From NCBI GenBank assembly GCA_016191305.1, contig JACPOX010000136.1, positions 1 through 13,221 of the forward strand: 13,221 nucleotides of DNA. Direction: 5' to 3'. The notes below the pieces were generated by a model, which was not told the DNA's origin, searched no databases, and saw only the letters and a program-made list of their open reading frames with translations. A program made the translations under genes and the position numbers. Within the stretch, counting starts at the first letter, position 1; each line of letters starts with the position of its first letter. Below are positions 1 through 7,900 of this stretch, one piece after another. Origin of the DNA: Legionella longbeachae. Lineage in GTDB: Bacteria; Pseudomonadota; Gammaproteobacteria; Legionellales; Legionellaceae.

Positions 1-2
1 TT

Positions 3-1634
3 ACTGGAAAAGAAAGTCCTAATGAATTAGAGCGCATCATTAAACAGGCAGGACGTGTCAATACCATTACTGTGGGTACAGCAATGCTGGCAAAAGGGAT
101 AGACATTAATACAGGAGATCATCCACGAGGTTTATTTGTTATCCAAACTTATCCCGATACTGAGCGAATGACAACACAAATCGCAGGGCGTGCTGCTCGA
201 AATGGAAAGCCTGGTGAGTGGCTTCCGATTTATCAAATTAATAAATCGCAAAATTTAATAGATCGCTTCTTCCATTACTTTTTTCCTTGGAAACGTCAAA
301 GTATTAATGAACATTCAGTTGAATCATTAAAAAGTAAAATCAAATTACAAGCAACTATTGATAGACTTTACACTCAGGCTATTGATGAAGCACAACAAAT
401 ATTAATGCAACAAATTGAAGCTTGGGAAAATATGCTTTTAGAACTTTTCCCTACAGATCCCAAAATCCAATTTGAATTATATCAATGGCGCGAAAACCTT
501 CTAGGCGAACTGACACGTTCCCAAGAAACAAATATATCTGAAGCCACTCTTTCAGCAAGTATTAATCAATTCAAAAATTTGGCATGCAAACTTTGGGAAT
601 CAGCAAGAGAAGAAACATGGATTAGCAAAGCACACAAAGCGTCTCAGATAAGTACTGAGCAACATTTAAGACTAAAGTATCTAAAACAACTTGATCTTGC
701 CGAAGAATTAAATATTCAAATGCCGTTATTACAGAAAAAAAGACAATTTATGTCTGGAACAGAAACATTAATGCGGCAAAACATTGAAACAATAATTATG
801 GATAAAGCTGGCGCTGTTCTGGATTATACCAAGCCTGCAGGTGCTTTGAAAAATAATTTAACGCAAGCTCAAAGTAAACAACTTCTGCCCTTTTTAATCG
901 GCGAATTTTGTGGTGTATCCCCTGATGCAATTAACACATTTCTCCCCAAAAATTCACGGTACAATTCAGCATTTTTACCTGAAGTACTCAGTAACATTGT
1001 AAATAAGCTCATTGAACAAAAAAATAGAATCTTACATTATGAAGAGCAACAACAAATCACTGAAAGCATCATTCAATATTACCAAAAAGAATTAATGGAC
1101 GCTGATAATAATAAAATCCATGATTTGTTATCCAAGATCAAACCATTAATTTTTGCATGCTGCAAAGACATGTCAAAATCATCACTAGTGAATCAATTTA
1201 AAATGCAAGGCTTAATACTAACATTCTGTACTCTCTATCAAAATTTGAACTTAACTGAAGATGTCAATTTAAATAAGCTAAAAAGCAGTTACAACGAAAA
1301 CATAATGAAAAAGCTGGCTAAACATCTTCTTGAAGAGTTTGACTGGATAAAAGAAAAACCAGAGCCTTTACACGCTTTTTTTGAACGCTCCCTAGCTAAA
1401 GAGGCAGCATCTGCAATTTATGAATTGGCTCAAGATTTAATAAATACACCACAAGACAAAGATAAAGTTCAGGCACTCTATAGAGGTCTTCAGGAGCATA
1501 AAGCCATTTTAACTGATAAATATCTATTTTCTATAAGTCACTCATCTCCTCGTAAGGTAATTAATGATGCACTAAATGCAATTGATTCACTCAATATTGC
1601 ACCAAATTGTGACCTTGACAAATTAATTCATTGA
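3..1634 (+). CDS. SecA-like ATPase/helicase, C-terminal part (5' end outside window)
   Basis: The frame is open from the left edge, so this is the last 543 residues of a longer protein; the GTG at 72 lies inside a conserved motif and is not the start. Residues 1-35 match the SecA second motor domain, including a motif V-like VGTAMLAKGIDI (canonical SecA: ATNMAGRGTDI). QIAGRAARNGKPGE at residues 59-72 is motif VI, with the arginine-finger positions R63 and R66 kept. The rest is helical and Lys/Gln/Glu-rich and shows none of the usual SecA scaffold, wing or zinc-binding C-tail sequence, so this is not housekeeping SecA. It is likely an ATP-driven motor fused to a lineage-specific helical region. 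The end overlaps the next ORF by 4 bp. Substrate and location are unknown; a secreted protein or part of a large surface or translocation complex are both possible. The SecA-type motor call is firm, the role is not. Confidence 0.8.
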   Translation, partial: TGKESPNELERIIKQAGRVNTITVGTAMLAKGIDINTGDHPRGLFVIQTYPDTERMTTQIAGRAARNGKPGEWLPIYQINKSQNLIDRFFHYFFPWKRQSINEHSVESLKSKIKLQATIDRLYTQAIDEAQQILMQQIEAWENMLLELFPTDPKIQFELYQWRENLLGELTRSQETNISEATLSASINQFKNLACKLWESAREETWISKAHKASQISTEQHLRLKYLKQLDLAEELNIQMPLLQKKRQFMSGTETLMRQNIETIIMDKAGAVLDYTKPAGALKNNLTQAQSKQLLPFLIGEFCGVSPDAINTFLPKNSRYNSAFLPEVLSNIVNKLIEQKNRILHYEEQQQITESIIQYYQKELMDADNNKIHDLLSKIKPLIFACCKDMSKSSLVNQFKMQGLILTFCTLYQNLNLTEDVNLNKLKSSYNENIMKKLAKHLLEEFDWIKEKPEPLHAFFERSLAKEAASAIYELAQDLINTPQDKDKVQALYRGLQEHKAILTDKYLFSISHSSPRKVINDALNAIDSLNIAPNCDLDKLIH

Positions 1635-2863
1635 AAGAAAAATTATTACAATCAATAAATCAATTAAATAAACCCAATGGATTAAAACAAGATGCTCAAG
1701 AAAGTCTTCTTTATGAAAAATCGAAACAATTTGCTAATTTACTTAAAATCAGTCCTAAACAAGTTCACATTCAAAGAGGTAGTGACGGCATTAATTCTTT
1801 TATTGAGTTACAAATAGATGATGCCCCATTAAAAGAACAATTTAGCGGTTACCAATCTTCTTTCTTAGCGAGAGTAGAGACGGAAAAGACTGAGATTAAA
1901 AAAATTAAATTAGCTTTTGAAGAAAATAAGAATGCTCTTCTTGAATTATCCAATATAGAACTGATTGAAAGTCTACCAATAACAAAACGCGCTGAATTTG
2001 AAAAATTATTTAGTTTAAAAAAACTCTTAGGAGAGGATTGGAATTTAAACATAGAGCGCGATGATCTCCCTGAATCAATCATGAAACAACTGAAACAAAT
2101 TGATGGACTCCAAAACGCAGATTGGACTTCACAAGCAATAGATTTATCCCAACTTAAGATTTTATTAGGCAAGGAACCTGATGAACACTTTATGGGAATG
2201 ATTGAAAAACAATCAACTCTCATGAATGATTTTGAAAAAATTAGAGGTAGAGTCAAGGATGCACAAGAACAAGTTCGTATCCAACAACAAGAAATTAACA
2301 ATATTGAAAATAATATCCAAGTCGCGCAACTACGGAGACAACATTCTGATTGCGGTTACAGTGAATCCGGAAAATTACTAGCTCAGATCTTTTTTTATCA
2401 AAGCAAAATACGTTACTTGCAAAGTCGACTTGAGCAACCAATGCGAACATTAATTGATGTACAAGAAGAAGAAACTAAAGGCCAAAAAATTTTGGCAGAG
2501 CATAATCAATTTCTAGATGAAAAGAGAAAAGATTTTACCTTTAATCATTTGGCTCAAGTGAAACAAGAACTATCTACTTACCTACAAAATACGTGTAAAC
2601 AACGAGTTAATGAGCTAGAAAACGAGCTGCAAGAAATGGAACCAGCAATTGAAAACTTAGAAAAAATAGAACTTAAAAAATCACGTTATCAAACACGAAG
2701 ATTTTTCAAAACAAGCGAATTGTTAAACTATGAGGCATATTTAGCAAGCGAAGAAGCCCTAATTCCTAAAAAGAATGAGAACCCCTTAACCAATCCAGAT
2801 GAATTCGAGCTGAATGGATTGGATAACGAACAGAATAAACAAAGTATTTCCTTCGCTAATTAA
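1631..2863 (+). CDS. coiled-coil protein of unknown function, coupled to the SecA-like ORF
   Basis: This 410-residue, charged protein has no membrane segment or signal peptide. The most likely start is TTG at 1631, because an in-frame stop at 1616-1618 closes the frame upstream and no ATG occurs in the first 150 codons. The TTG shares the TTGA overlap with the preceding TGA, and no Shine-Dalgarno sequence is visible, so translation would rely on coupling or on a -1 shift. Residues about 200-235 and 250-350 are rich in Glu, Gln, Lys and Leu in heptad-like spacing and should form long coiled coils. The C-terminal ~40 residues are polar and acidic (for example NPDEFELNGLD), similar in character to the tails of type IV-secreted effectors. 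It may be a separate subunit partner of the motor or the displaced C-terminus of one larger protein. The function is not recognised. Confidence 0.7.
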   Translation: MKEKLLQSINQLNKPNGLKQDAQESLLYEKSKQFANLLKISPKQVHIQRGSDGINSFIELQIDDAPLKEQFSGYQSSFLARVETEKTEIKKIKLAFEENKNALLELSNIELIESLPITKRAEFEKLFSLKKLLGEDWNLNIERDDLPESIMKQLKQIDGLQNADWTSQAIDLSQLKILLGKEPDEHFMGMIEKQSTLMNDFEKIRGRVKDAQEQVRIQQQEINNIENNIQVAQLRRQHSDCGYSESGKLLAQIFFYQSKIRYLQSRLEQPMRTLIDVQEEETKGQKILAEHNQFLDEKRKDFTFNHLAQVKQELSTYLQNTCKQRVNELENELQEMEPAIENLEKIELKKSRYQTRRFFKTSELLNYEAYLASEEALIPKKNENPLTNPDEFELNGLDNEQNKQSISFAN

Positions 2864-2880
2864 TTTTAACTGCCATTAAT

Positions 2881-2932
2881 TGTAGGTTGGGCCGATGTTC
2901 ATGTTGGGCCAGGGCCCCAATCTACATTTTAA
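2881..2932. repeat. palindromic intergenic repeat, copy 1 (short form)
   Basis: Outer arms TGTAGGTTGGGCC and GCCCCAATCTACA are inverted with 11 of 13 matches. The inner part, from ATGTTCATGTTGGGCCAGGG to the end CTACATTTTAA, aligns closely with the second copy at 11864-11945, which carries about 30 extra central bases. It begins 17 bp after the stop of the coiled-coil ORF. The pattern is that of a REP-like dispersed palindrome; a role as a 3' transcript stabiliser or terminator is possible. Confidence 0.75.
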
Positions 2933-2936
2933 ACCA

Positions 2937-3042
2937 CTTTTCCTTTGACAATAGGCATTAAGCCTGTACATCAAGATTCAAATCCTAGGTCTGGGCTTCG
3001 ACAGTGTAAAAGCCGACTCACTCCGAGTGGTAAAAGGAAAAG
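2937..3042 (+). other. foldable intergenic segment with long-range stem (possible structured RNA or degenerate repeat)
   Basis: CTTTTCCTTTGAC (2937-2949) pairs with GTAAAAGGAAAAG (3030-3042), 12 of 13 positions, enclosing 80 nt. Inside are smaller stems: AGGC/GCCT, GGCTT/AAGCC and CACT/AGTG with a CCG loop. No convincing reading frame crosses it. No promoter or U-tract was identified, so an expressed RNA is only a possibility; a decayed mobile repeat is the alternative. The rest of the spacer to 3184 holds only short weak hairpins such as GGAA/TTCC near 3046-3056. Confidence 0.3.
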
Positions 3043-3184
3043 CAAGGAACTCTTCCCCACAATGACGTTAAAATTAATCTACCCTTAGGGAAGGTTAAAC
3101 CTACTCAGGGATATTAAAAACTATTTCAGATCAAAATCAATCTCATTGATAAGCCGACAGTTAAAGATTGCATTAGTCAGACAA

Positions 3185-3218
3185 TTTGCAAACAATAACA
3201 CTTTTTTTTGCAAACAAT
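3185..3218 (+). promoter_or_regulatory. paired 12-bp direct repeats, probable regulator-binding sites
   Basis: TTTGCAAACAAT occurs perfectly at 3185-3196 and 3207-3218, a 22-bp period equal to about two helical turns. Each copy contains the self-complementary octamer TTTGCAAA. The pair lies just upstream of the proposed promoter of the 305-residue ORF, roughly -55 to -87 from its expected start site, a position typical of an activator. The regulator is unknown. Confidence 0.5.
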
Positions 3219-3235
3219 GGAGTTGCTCCTACAAA

Positions 3236-3265
3236 TTGACGCAGAAATGAACTAAAATTTTAAAT
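3236..3265 (+). promoter_or_regulatory. candidate promoter for the 305-residue ORF
   Basis: A -35-like TTGACG (3236-3241) is followed 18 bp later by TTAAAT (3260-3265), a fair -10. The predicted start lies about 20 bp before the ATG, leaving room for the GAGGTG ribosome-binding site at 3280-3285. The -10 match is modest. Confidence 0.4.
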
Positions 3266-3291
3266 AAATAGATTGATATGAGGTGTAATAA

Positions 3292-4209
3292 ATGCCGGTT
3301 CCTGAAGAAACAGAAAAAGACACCCATCAAGAAGATGTGGACGATCTCCAAATAAAATTCGCTGCAATAGATAAAGCGAATAAGTATTATGATGAGCAAC
3401 TCGAGCGCTTAAATGAAGCTCGAAAAAAATCTCAAAAAATCTTTGATAACTTAGGAGAATCTCCTTCGAGAGAAAAAATTGAATCAGTAGGCAAATCTAA
3501 TGATGAAGTCAATAAAGCTGCACATAACAGCTACTTATGTCAGGTCGATATACAGAATAAAATAACTGATCTTGCAGAAGCAAGATATAAACAAATTAGC
3601 AGAGAAAGTACTAATCAAAAAGAAATAGAGCAGGCGTACCAAGATTATCTAGAGACCAAAAAATCTGCTGATGAAGCTATCGACAAGGCTTATGATTCAT
3701 ATAAAGCGACTTATAATGACAATCTACAAAAATACCAAAGTCTTACAAACCCTAGCTCAGACATAAGTTTATCAGCTCCTAATAAAACAGAAACATCTCC
3801 AATTAAAGATTTACCTTCTCAGCCATCAACCTCACAAAATACAACGATTCAAAGTGACAGTAATGATAAAATATCTAAGAAATATCAAGAGAAGTTTAAA
3901 AATGATTCCTGGTACAAAGATAACCCACCTAAAAAAGAAGAAAATGGTAATTTAAACTTATCCTTTAAATCAGAAGAAGATATGGCCAAATTTTCTCAAG
4001 ACTTGGCTCAAGAAAATGAAAGTTTTATTATGGTTGATAGTAAGACAAATAAAGTTATTGCTTATGCAAATGGAGATGGCAAACTTTATCATCCAGACGG
4101 TGAAGAATTTAAGAAAGGAGATAAGTTCAAACCCGGAGAGCAGAGTCTGGAAGATTTTAACATGCCTTCCCAAGAAGAACCGGATAAAGGCTCGCAAAAT
4201 ACTATATAA
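3292..4209 (+). CDS. hydrophilic coiled-coil protein with acidic C-tail, effector-like
   Basis: The ATG has a good ribosome-binding site, GAGGTG, 6 nt upstream. The 305-residue product has no signal peptide or membrane span. Residues 15-150 are highly charged helices (EQLERLNEARKKSQK, DEAIDKAYDSYK). Residues 151-195 form a Ser/Thr/Pro/Asn-rich linker. Residues 218-272 look like a small folded module, with a helix around SEEDMAKFSQDLAQ, a strand FIMVDSKTNKVIAYA and a loop NGDGKLYHPDG. The last 30 residues are acidic and flexible (LEDFNMPSQEEP). A coiled coil, linker, small domain and glutamate-containing tail without Sec signals is the usual build of Dot/Icm-type effectors, but that is a resemblance and no catalytic motif is visible. 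It appears to be regulated separately from the motor block, having its own promoter and upstream direct repeats. An 80-residue ORF follows after 12 bp. Confidence 0.75.
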   Translation: MPVPEETEKDTHQEDVDDLQIKFAAIDKANKYYDEQLERLNEARKKSQKIFDNLGESPSREKIESVGKSNDEVNKAAHNSYLCQVDIQNKITDLAEARYKQISRESTNQKEIEQAYQDYLETKKSADEAIDKAYDSYKATYNDNLQKYQSLTNPSSDISLSAPNKTETSPIKDLPSQPSTSQNTTIQSDSNDKISKKYQEKFKNDSWYKDNPPKKEENGNLNLSFKSEEDMAKFSQDLAQENESFIMVDSKTNKVIAYANGDGKLYHPDGEEFKKGDKFKPGEQSLEDFNMPSQEEPDKGSQNTI

Positions 4210-4221
4210 GAGCTTTTTTCT

Positions 4222-4464
4222 ATGAACAACTCACTACTTACATTACAAAATAAATTAAATTTACAGATCAAAGATCTTGAGATGCATTTACAAAGTGCGC
4301 AGAATCAGATTCAATTGCTAAAAAAACAAATTCAATACCTTGAAGTACAAATGAATCAAACAAATTTTAATTCATTCACTATTAACAAAGATTTGAAAAA
4401 CGTAAGGGATTTAAACAGTTGTATGATCAAGAACCGGCTAAGCATCGACCTACATGACGAATAG
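4222..4464 (+). CDS. small coiled-coil protein (80 residues)
   Basis: It starts 12 bp after the preceding stop with only a weak purine patch (AAGAG) upstream, so it is probably read from the same transcript. Residues 3-45 are almost a continuous heptad array with leucine and isoleucine at the core positions (LLTLQNKLNLQIKDLEMHL and on), strongly suggesting a dimeric or trimeric coiled coil, perhaps a partner of the upstream protein. From about residue 69 the frame runs over the antisense remnant of a recombinase gene, so the last dozen residues are probably accidental and the original protein may have ended differently. The function is not recognised. A chance ORF is possible, but the heptad regularity argues for a real gene. 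Confidence 0.55.
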   Translation: MNNSLLTLQNKLNLQIKDLEMHLQSAQNQIQLLKKQIQYLEVQMNQTNFNSFTINKDLKNVRDLNSCMIKNRLSIDLHDE

Positions 4465-4606
4465 TCGCCATGGTTCGATTAATCGAAGTTGCTTTATAGG
4501 GCTTTCCGGTTTTTTCAGTAATTGGTACGTTATCTTTCACAAATGTTAATGCGACTGCTCTCTTTGTTAGTGGCGCAAGAATGGCAGTCTGATTTCCAAC
4601 TATTAC
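4427..4606 (-). pseudogene. tyrosine recombinase/integrase remnant (N-terminal SAM-like domain)
   Basis: Read on the (-) strand from 4606, 59 codons are open between a TAG (4607-4609) and a TGA (4427-4429). The product includes LAPLTKRAVALTFVKDN, an EKTGKPYKATSINRTMATI stretch and then RHVGRCLAG. The pattern S-I-N-R-T-x-A-T-I-R-H-x-G-R is the hallmark of the core-binding N-terminal domain of phage-type integrases. No start codon, catalytic domain or R-H-R-Y residues are present, and all frames beyond 4427 are poor matches, so it is a decayed fragment. It sits exactly at the boundary between the accessory block and the gatCAB operon and overlaps the end of the 80-residue ORF in antisense. Confidence 0.7.
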
Positions 4607-4641
4607 CTACTTAAAATCACAACAAGATATGCACTAAAAAT

Positions 4642-4669
4642 TTGTAAGTTATAACTTCATCGATATAAT
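4642..4669 (+). promoter_or_regulatory. promoter of gatCAB
   Basis: A perfect TATAAT at 4664-4669 is preceded by TTGTAA (4642-4647, 4 of 6 positions) with a 16-bp spacer. It is followed 29 bp later by the gatC ATG, with GAGGA at 4685-4689 as ribosome-binding site. Confidence 0.7.
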
Positions 4670-4698
4670 AAACTGTTTTCTCTTGAGGATTCCATTTT

Positions 4699-4995
4699 AT
4701 GACCATCTCAGCAAAAGATTTAGAAAAGATTTCACAATTAGCTTATCTGGATACAGATGTAGAGCATGCAACAAAATTAATTGAAGACATGAATGCGATT
4801 ATGAATTTTGTCGATCAATTGTGTTCCATTAATACTCAAGAAGTAGCCCCACTCTTTCACCCTCTTGCTTTATCTCAACGCTTACGAGCAGATGTTGTTA
4901 CTGAGGATAATTCTTTATCTGATTTAAAGGCTTTGGCTCCCAGGTTTGAGGACAATTTTTATTTAGTGCCACAAATTATAGACCAGAGTAAATAA
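4699..4995 (+). CDS. gatC: aspartyl/glutamyl-tRNA amidotransferase subunit C
   Basis: GatC is the small stabilising subunit that wraps between GatA and GatB in the cytosolic GatCAB enzyme, which converts Asp-tRNA(Asn) and/or Glu-tRNA(Gln) to the amide forms. The 98-residue length is typical. Family signatures are the start [15 protein letters not shown], the helix around IMNFVDQL, the segment VAPLFHPL and the C-terminal FYLVPQII, which matches the usual F-x-V-P-x-V/I ending. The ATG follows GAGGA by 9 nt. It is the first gene of the operon and gatA starts 2 bp after its stop, so the two are very likely translationally coupled. Confidence 0.95.
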   Translation: MTISAKDLEKISQLAYLDTDVEHATKLIEDMNAIMNFVDQLCSINTQEVAPLFHPLALSQRLRADVVTEDNSLSDLKALAPRFEDNFYLVPQIIDQSK

Positions 4996-4997
4996 TC

Positions 4998-6443
4998 ATG
5001 GAAAATATGTCTTTAAAACAATTATCCCAAGCATTACATCAAGGCAAACTGTCGAGTGTTGAATTAACTCAGTTTTATTTAACAAAAATCAAAAAACACA
5101 AAGACCTCAATGCATTTATCAGTCTAGATGAAGCTCATGCGCTGCTTGAGGCACAAAAAGCAGATCAACAATTAAAAAAAGGTCATGGCAAAATTCTTAC
5201 TGGAATTCCTATGGCCCTGAAAGATTTATTTTGTACCACAAGAATGAACACGACTTGTGCTTCAAAAATGTTAGCTAACTTCCAAGCACCTTATGAAGCA
5301 ACTCTAGTCAGTAAATTACAGGAACAAGGTGCTATTTTGCTTGGCAAAACCAATATGGACGAATTTGCTATGGGGTCCTCCAATGAAAATAGTTATTTTG
5401 GTGCCGTAAAAAACCCATGGGATAAAGATCGTGTTCCTGGGGGTTCTTCGGGTGGATCTGCAGCAGCTGTAGCTGCTGGGTTAATCCCTTTTGCTATAGG
5501 CTCTGATACAGGGGGTTCGATACGTCAACCTGCTGCTTTAACTGGAGTATGCGGAATTAAACCCACCTATGGACTGATTTCTCGTTATGGCATGATTGCT
5601 TACGCATCCAGTCTTGACCAAGCTGGTCCTTTAGCACGAAATGCGGAAGATCTAGCAATTATACTCCAGGCTATGGCAGGAAATGATCCTAAAGACTCGA
5701 CATCTGTGGATGCAATTATTCCTGATTATTATGCAGAATTGAATAAACCTTTATCCAAACTAAAAATTGGCCTCCCTTCATGTTTTTTTCAACCTGAGGT
5801 TGAACAAGAAATTCAAAACGCGATCCATACTGCAGTTAAGGTTTTTGAAGATATGGGGGCTGAAATTATTGATCTGAATCTAGAACTGCAAAGTTTATGG
5901 GTCCCTTGTTATTATGTAGTTGCCTGTGCCGAAGCCTCATCAAATTTGTCACGTTATGATGGACTTCGCTTTGGCCATCGCAGTAAAAAAGCATCCAATA
6001 TAACAGAACTTATTAGATCTACACGCAGTGAAGGTTTTGGTGTAGAAGTCAAACGCCGAATTCTTACAGGAACTCATGTTCTTTCCAGTGGTTATTTTGA
6101 CGCCTATTATTTACAAGCACAAAAAATTCGTCACCTGATCCAGAAAGAACTTATATCTACACTTAAATCAGTAGATGTTATTCTTGGCCCAACAACCCCA
6201 ACTCGCGCTTTTAAACTCGGTGAAAACATTGCTGATCCAATTCAGAATTACCTCGCTGATATATTTACCGTTGCGGCAAACCTTGCCGGACTTCCTGCGA
6301 TTTCCATACCAGCAGGCTTTGCGCAAGGATTACCCATAGGTATGCAACTTATGGGGAAACACTTTAGTGAAAGCCATTTGCTACAAATTGCTCATCACTT
6401 TCAACAACAAACCAACTGGCATTTGGCCAGTCCAACTCTATAA
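4998..6443 (+). CDS. gatA: aspartyl/glutamyl-tRNA amidotransferase subunit A (amidase)
   Basis: GatA is the glutaminase subunit of GatCAB: it hydrolyses glutamine and sends ammonia through a channel to GatB. The 481-residue protein carries the full amidase signature. The Lys/cis-Ser/Ser triad can be placed at K75 (PMALKD), S150 (VPGGSSGGS) and S174 ([10 protein letters not shown]), with the same 24-residue spacing between the serines as in characterised enzymes. [22 protein letters not shown] and LGPTTP are further family motifs. The start used is the ATG at 4998; a second in-frame ATG three codons on (5007) is also possible. The gene lies between gatC and gatB with 2- and 9-bp gaps and shows no sign of damage. 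Confidence 0.96.
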   Translation: MENMSLKQLSQALHQGKLSSVELTQFYLTKIKKHKDLNAFISLDEAHALLEAQKADQQLKKGHGKILTGIPMALKDLFCTTRMNTTCASKMLANFQAPYEATLVSKLQEQGAILLGKTNMDEFAMGSSNENSYFGAVKNPWDKDRVPGGSSGGSAAAVAAGLIPFAIGSDTGGSIRQPAALTGVCGIKPTYGLISRYGMIAYASSLDQAGPLARNAEDLAIILQAMAGNDPKDSTSVDAIIPDYYAELNKPLSKLKIGLPSCFFQPEVEQEIQNAIHTAVKVFEDMGAEIIDLNLELQSLWVPCYYVVACAEASSNLSRYDGLRFGHRSKKASNITELIRSTRSEGFGVEVKRRILTGTHVLSSGYFDAYYLQAQKIRHLIQKELISTLKSVDVILGPTTPTRAFKLGENIADPIQNYLADIFTVAANLAGLPAISIPAGFAQGLPIGMQLMGKHFSESHLLQIAHHFQQQTNWHLASPTL

Positions 6444-6452
6444 AGGTGTGCT

Positions 6453-7895
6453 ATGGAATGGGATACAGTCATTGGTCTTGAAGTACATATTCAACTTAAA
6501 ACAAAATCCAAGCTTTTTTCTGGCGCATCCACAACTTTTGGTTCAGTACCTAACTCACAAACTTGTTTCATTGATGCTGGTTTTCCTGGAGTTTTACCCG
6601 TATTAAACCAAGGAGCGGTGATCATGGCGATTCAATTTGGTTTAGCGATACAGGCAGACATTAATGATCAATCGATTTTTGAACGCAAAAATTATTTTTA
6701 TCCAGATTTACCTAAGGGTTATCAAATAAGCCAATTTCAAAAACCTATTGTGAGTAACGGCAAATTAGCAATCACTCTAGATAATGGCAGCCAAAAAAAT
6801 GTATGCATTGTGCGTGCACATTTGGAAGAAGATGCAGGTAAATCGTTGCATGGTGTTCACTCTGGCTACAGTGGCATTGATCTTAATCGAGCAGGAACAG
6901 CCCTGCTGGAAATTGTAACATCTCCCTGCTTGTCTTCAAGTTATGAAGTAGTTACATACCTCAAAAAACTGCATCAATTAGTTCAATTTTTAGGTATTTG
7001 TGATGGGAATATGCAAGAAGGAAACTTTCGTTGTGATGTCAATCTTTCCTTAAAACCTAAAGGATCTACCATTTTAGGCACAAGAACAGAATTAAAAAAT
7101 TTGAATTCATTTCGTTTTATCGAGAAAGCTATTGCTTATGAGGAAGCAAGGCATCAGGATTTACTCGAAAGCGGACAGCACTTAACACAGGAAACTCGCC
7201 TTTATAATCCAGATACTCATACCACTCATGCAATGCGGAGCAAAGAAAATGAAAATGATTACCGATATTTTCCAGATCCTGATTTGTTGCCCATTCAAAT
7301 TAATCGATTTCTCATCGCTGAAGTAAAAAGTAATTTACCTAAATTACCTGATAGAATTTATACTGAATTAAAGAATATTCATACTTTAAATGAAGGCGAT
7401 ATTCATTTCATTCTTTCTTCACCTGCTATTTATAATTTTTATAGCGCTATTAAAGCTCAGAGTCATGCTCCTGAAAAAATGATCATCAATTGGTTAAAAG
7501 GCTTATACGCCGCGGCTTTAAATGAAGCGCAATTAACTTTTGAAACACCGCGAGTTTCAGCTAAAGTTATGGCAAACCTTCTGGATAAACTGCATGATAA
7601 TACACTTTCTTTAAATAATGGCCGAGCCATTTTTATTCTGTTATGGAACGGTGAGGAAGATATTGATGCGATCATCGAGCGTGAAGGCTACCAACAACAT
7701 CTAAGCGATACCACTGCTTGGGAAGAAATGGTTATTAAACTAATTGAACAGTATCCGGAACAAGCTGCTGATTATAGAGCGGGGAAAGAAAAATTATTAG
7801 CTTTTTTTATTGGACAAATAATGAAACTAACAAAAGGACAAGCTGATCCTGAACAAATTAATATATTACTTAGAAAACATTTGTCTGGAAACTAA
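6453..7895 (+). CDS. gatB: aspartyl/glutamyl-tRNA amidotransferase subunit B
   Basis: GatB is the kinase/transamidase subunit that phosphorylates the misacylated Asp or Glu on the tRNA with ATP and accepts ammonia from GatA. The 480 residues show the classic N-terminus WDTVIGLEVHIQLKTKSKLF, DLNRAGTALLEIVTSP, the metal/ATP-region NMQEGNFRCDVNLS, GTRTELKNLNSF and YRYFPDPDLLP. The C-terminal ~150 residues form the YqeY-like tRNA-binding tail. The ribosome-binding site AAGGTG lies in the 9-bp gap after gatA. The stop codon lies in an A-run that is also the U-tract after rnpB on the other strand, so the two genes converge with almost no spacer. Confidence 0.96.
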   Translation: MEWDTVIGLEVHIQLKTKSKLFSGASTTFGSVPNSQTCFIDAGFPGVLPVLNQGAVIMAIQFGLAIQADINDQSIFERKNYFYPDLPKGYQISQFQKPIVSNGKLAITLDNGSQKNVCIVRAHLEEDAGKSLHGVHSGYSGIDLNRAGTALLEIVTSPCLSSSYEVVTYLKKLHQLVQFLGICDGNMQEGNFRCDVNLSLKPKGSTILGTRTELKNLNSFRFIEKAIAYEEARHQDLLESGQHLTQETRLYNPDTHTTHAMRSKENENDYRYFPDPDLLPIQINRFLIAEVKSNLPKLPDRIYTELKNIHTLNEGDIHFILSSPAIYNFYSAIKAQSHAPEKMIINWLKGLYAAALNEAQLTFETPRVSAKVMANLLDKLHDNTLSLNNGRAIFILLWNGEEDIDAIIEREGYQQHLSDTTAWEEMVIKLIEQYPEQAADYRAGKEKLLAFFIGQIMKLTKGQADPEQINILLRKHLSGN

Positions 7896-7900
7896 AAAAA

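Noticed and set aside
1849..2301. 150-codon frame on the (-) strand
   Set aside because: It is the antisense shadow of the coiled-coil ORF, with Ser/Phe/Ile-rich content as expected from reversed Lys/Glu/Leu codons and no start signals.
2965..3000. tRNA-like stretch (GATTCAAATCC)
   Set aside because: It resembles a T-arm by eye, but the flanking bases do not give the 5-bp stem, and no acceptor, D or anticodon arms can be drawn.
3970..4271. Overlapping frames of 60-75 codons on both strands
   Set aside because: They lie within the end of the 305-residue gene, have no ribosome-binding sites, and their composition fits out-of-frame reading.
6367..6606. 79-codon (+) frame across the gatA-gatB junction
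   Set aside because: It overlaps two certain genes in another frame, without a start signal.
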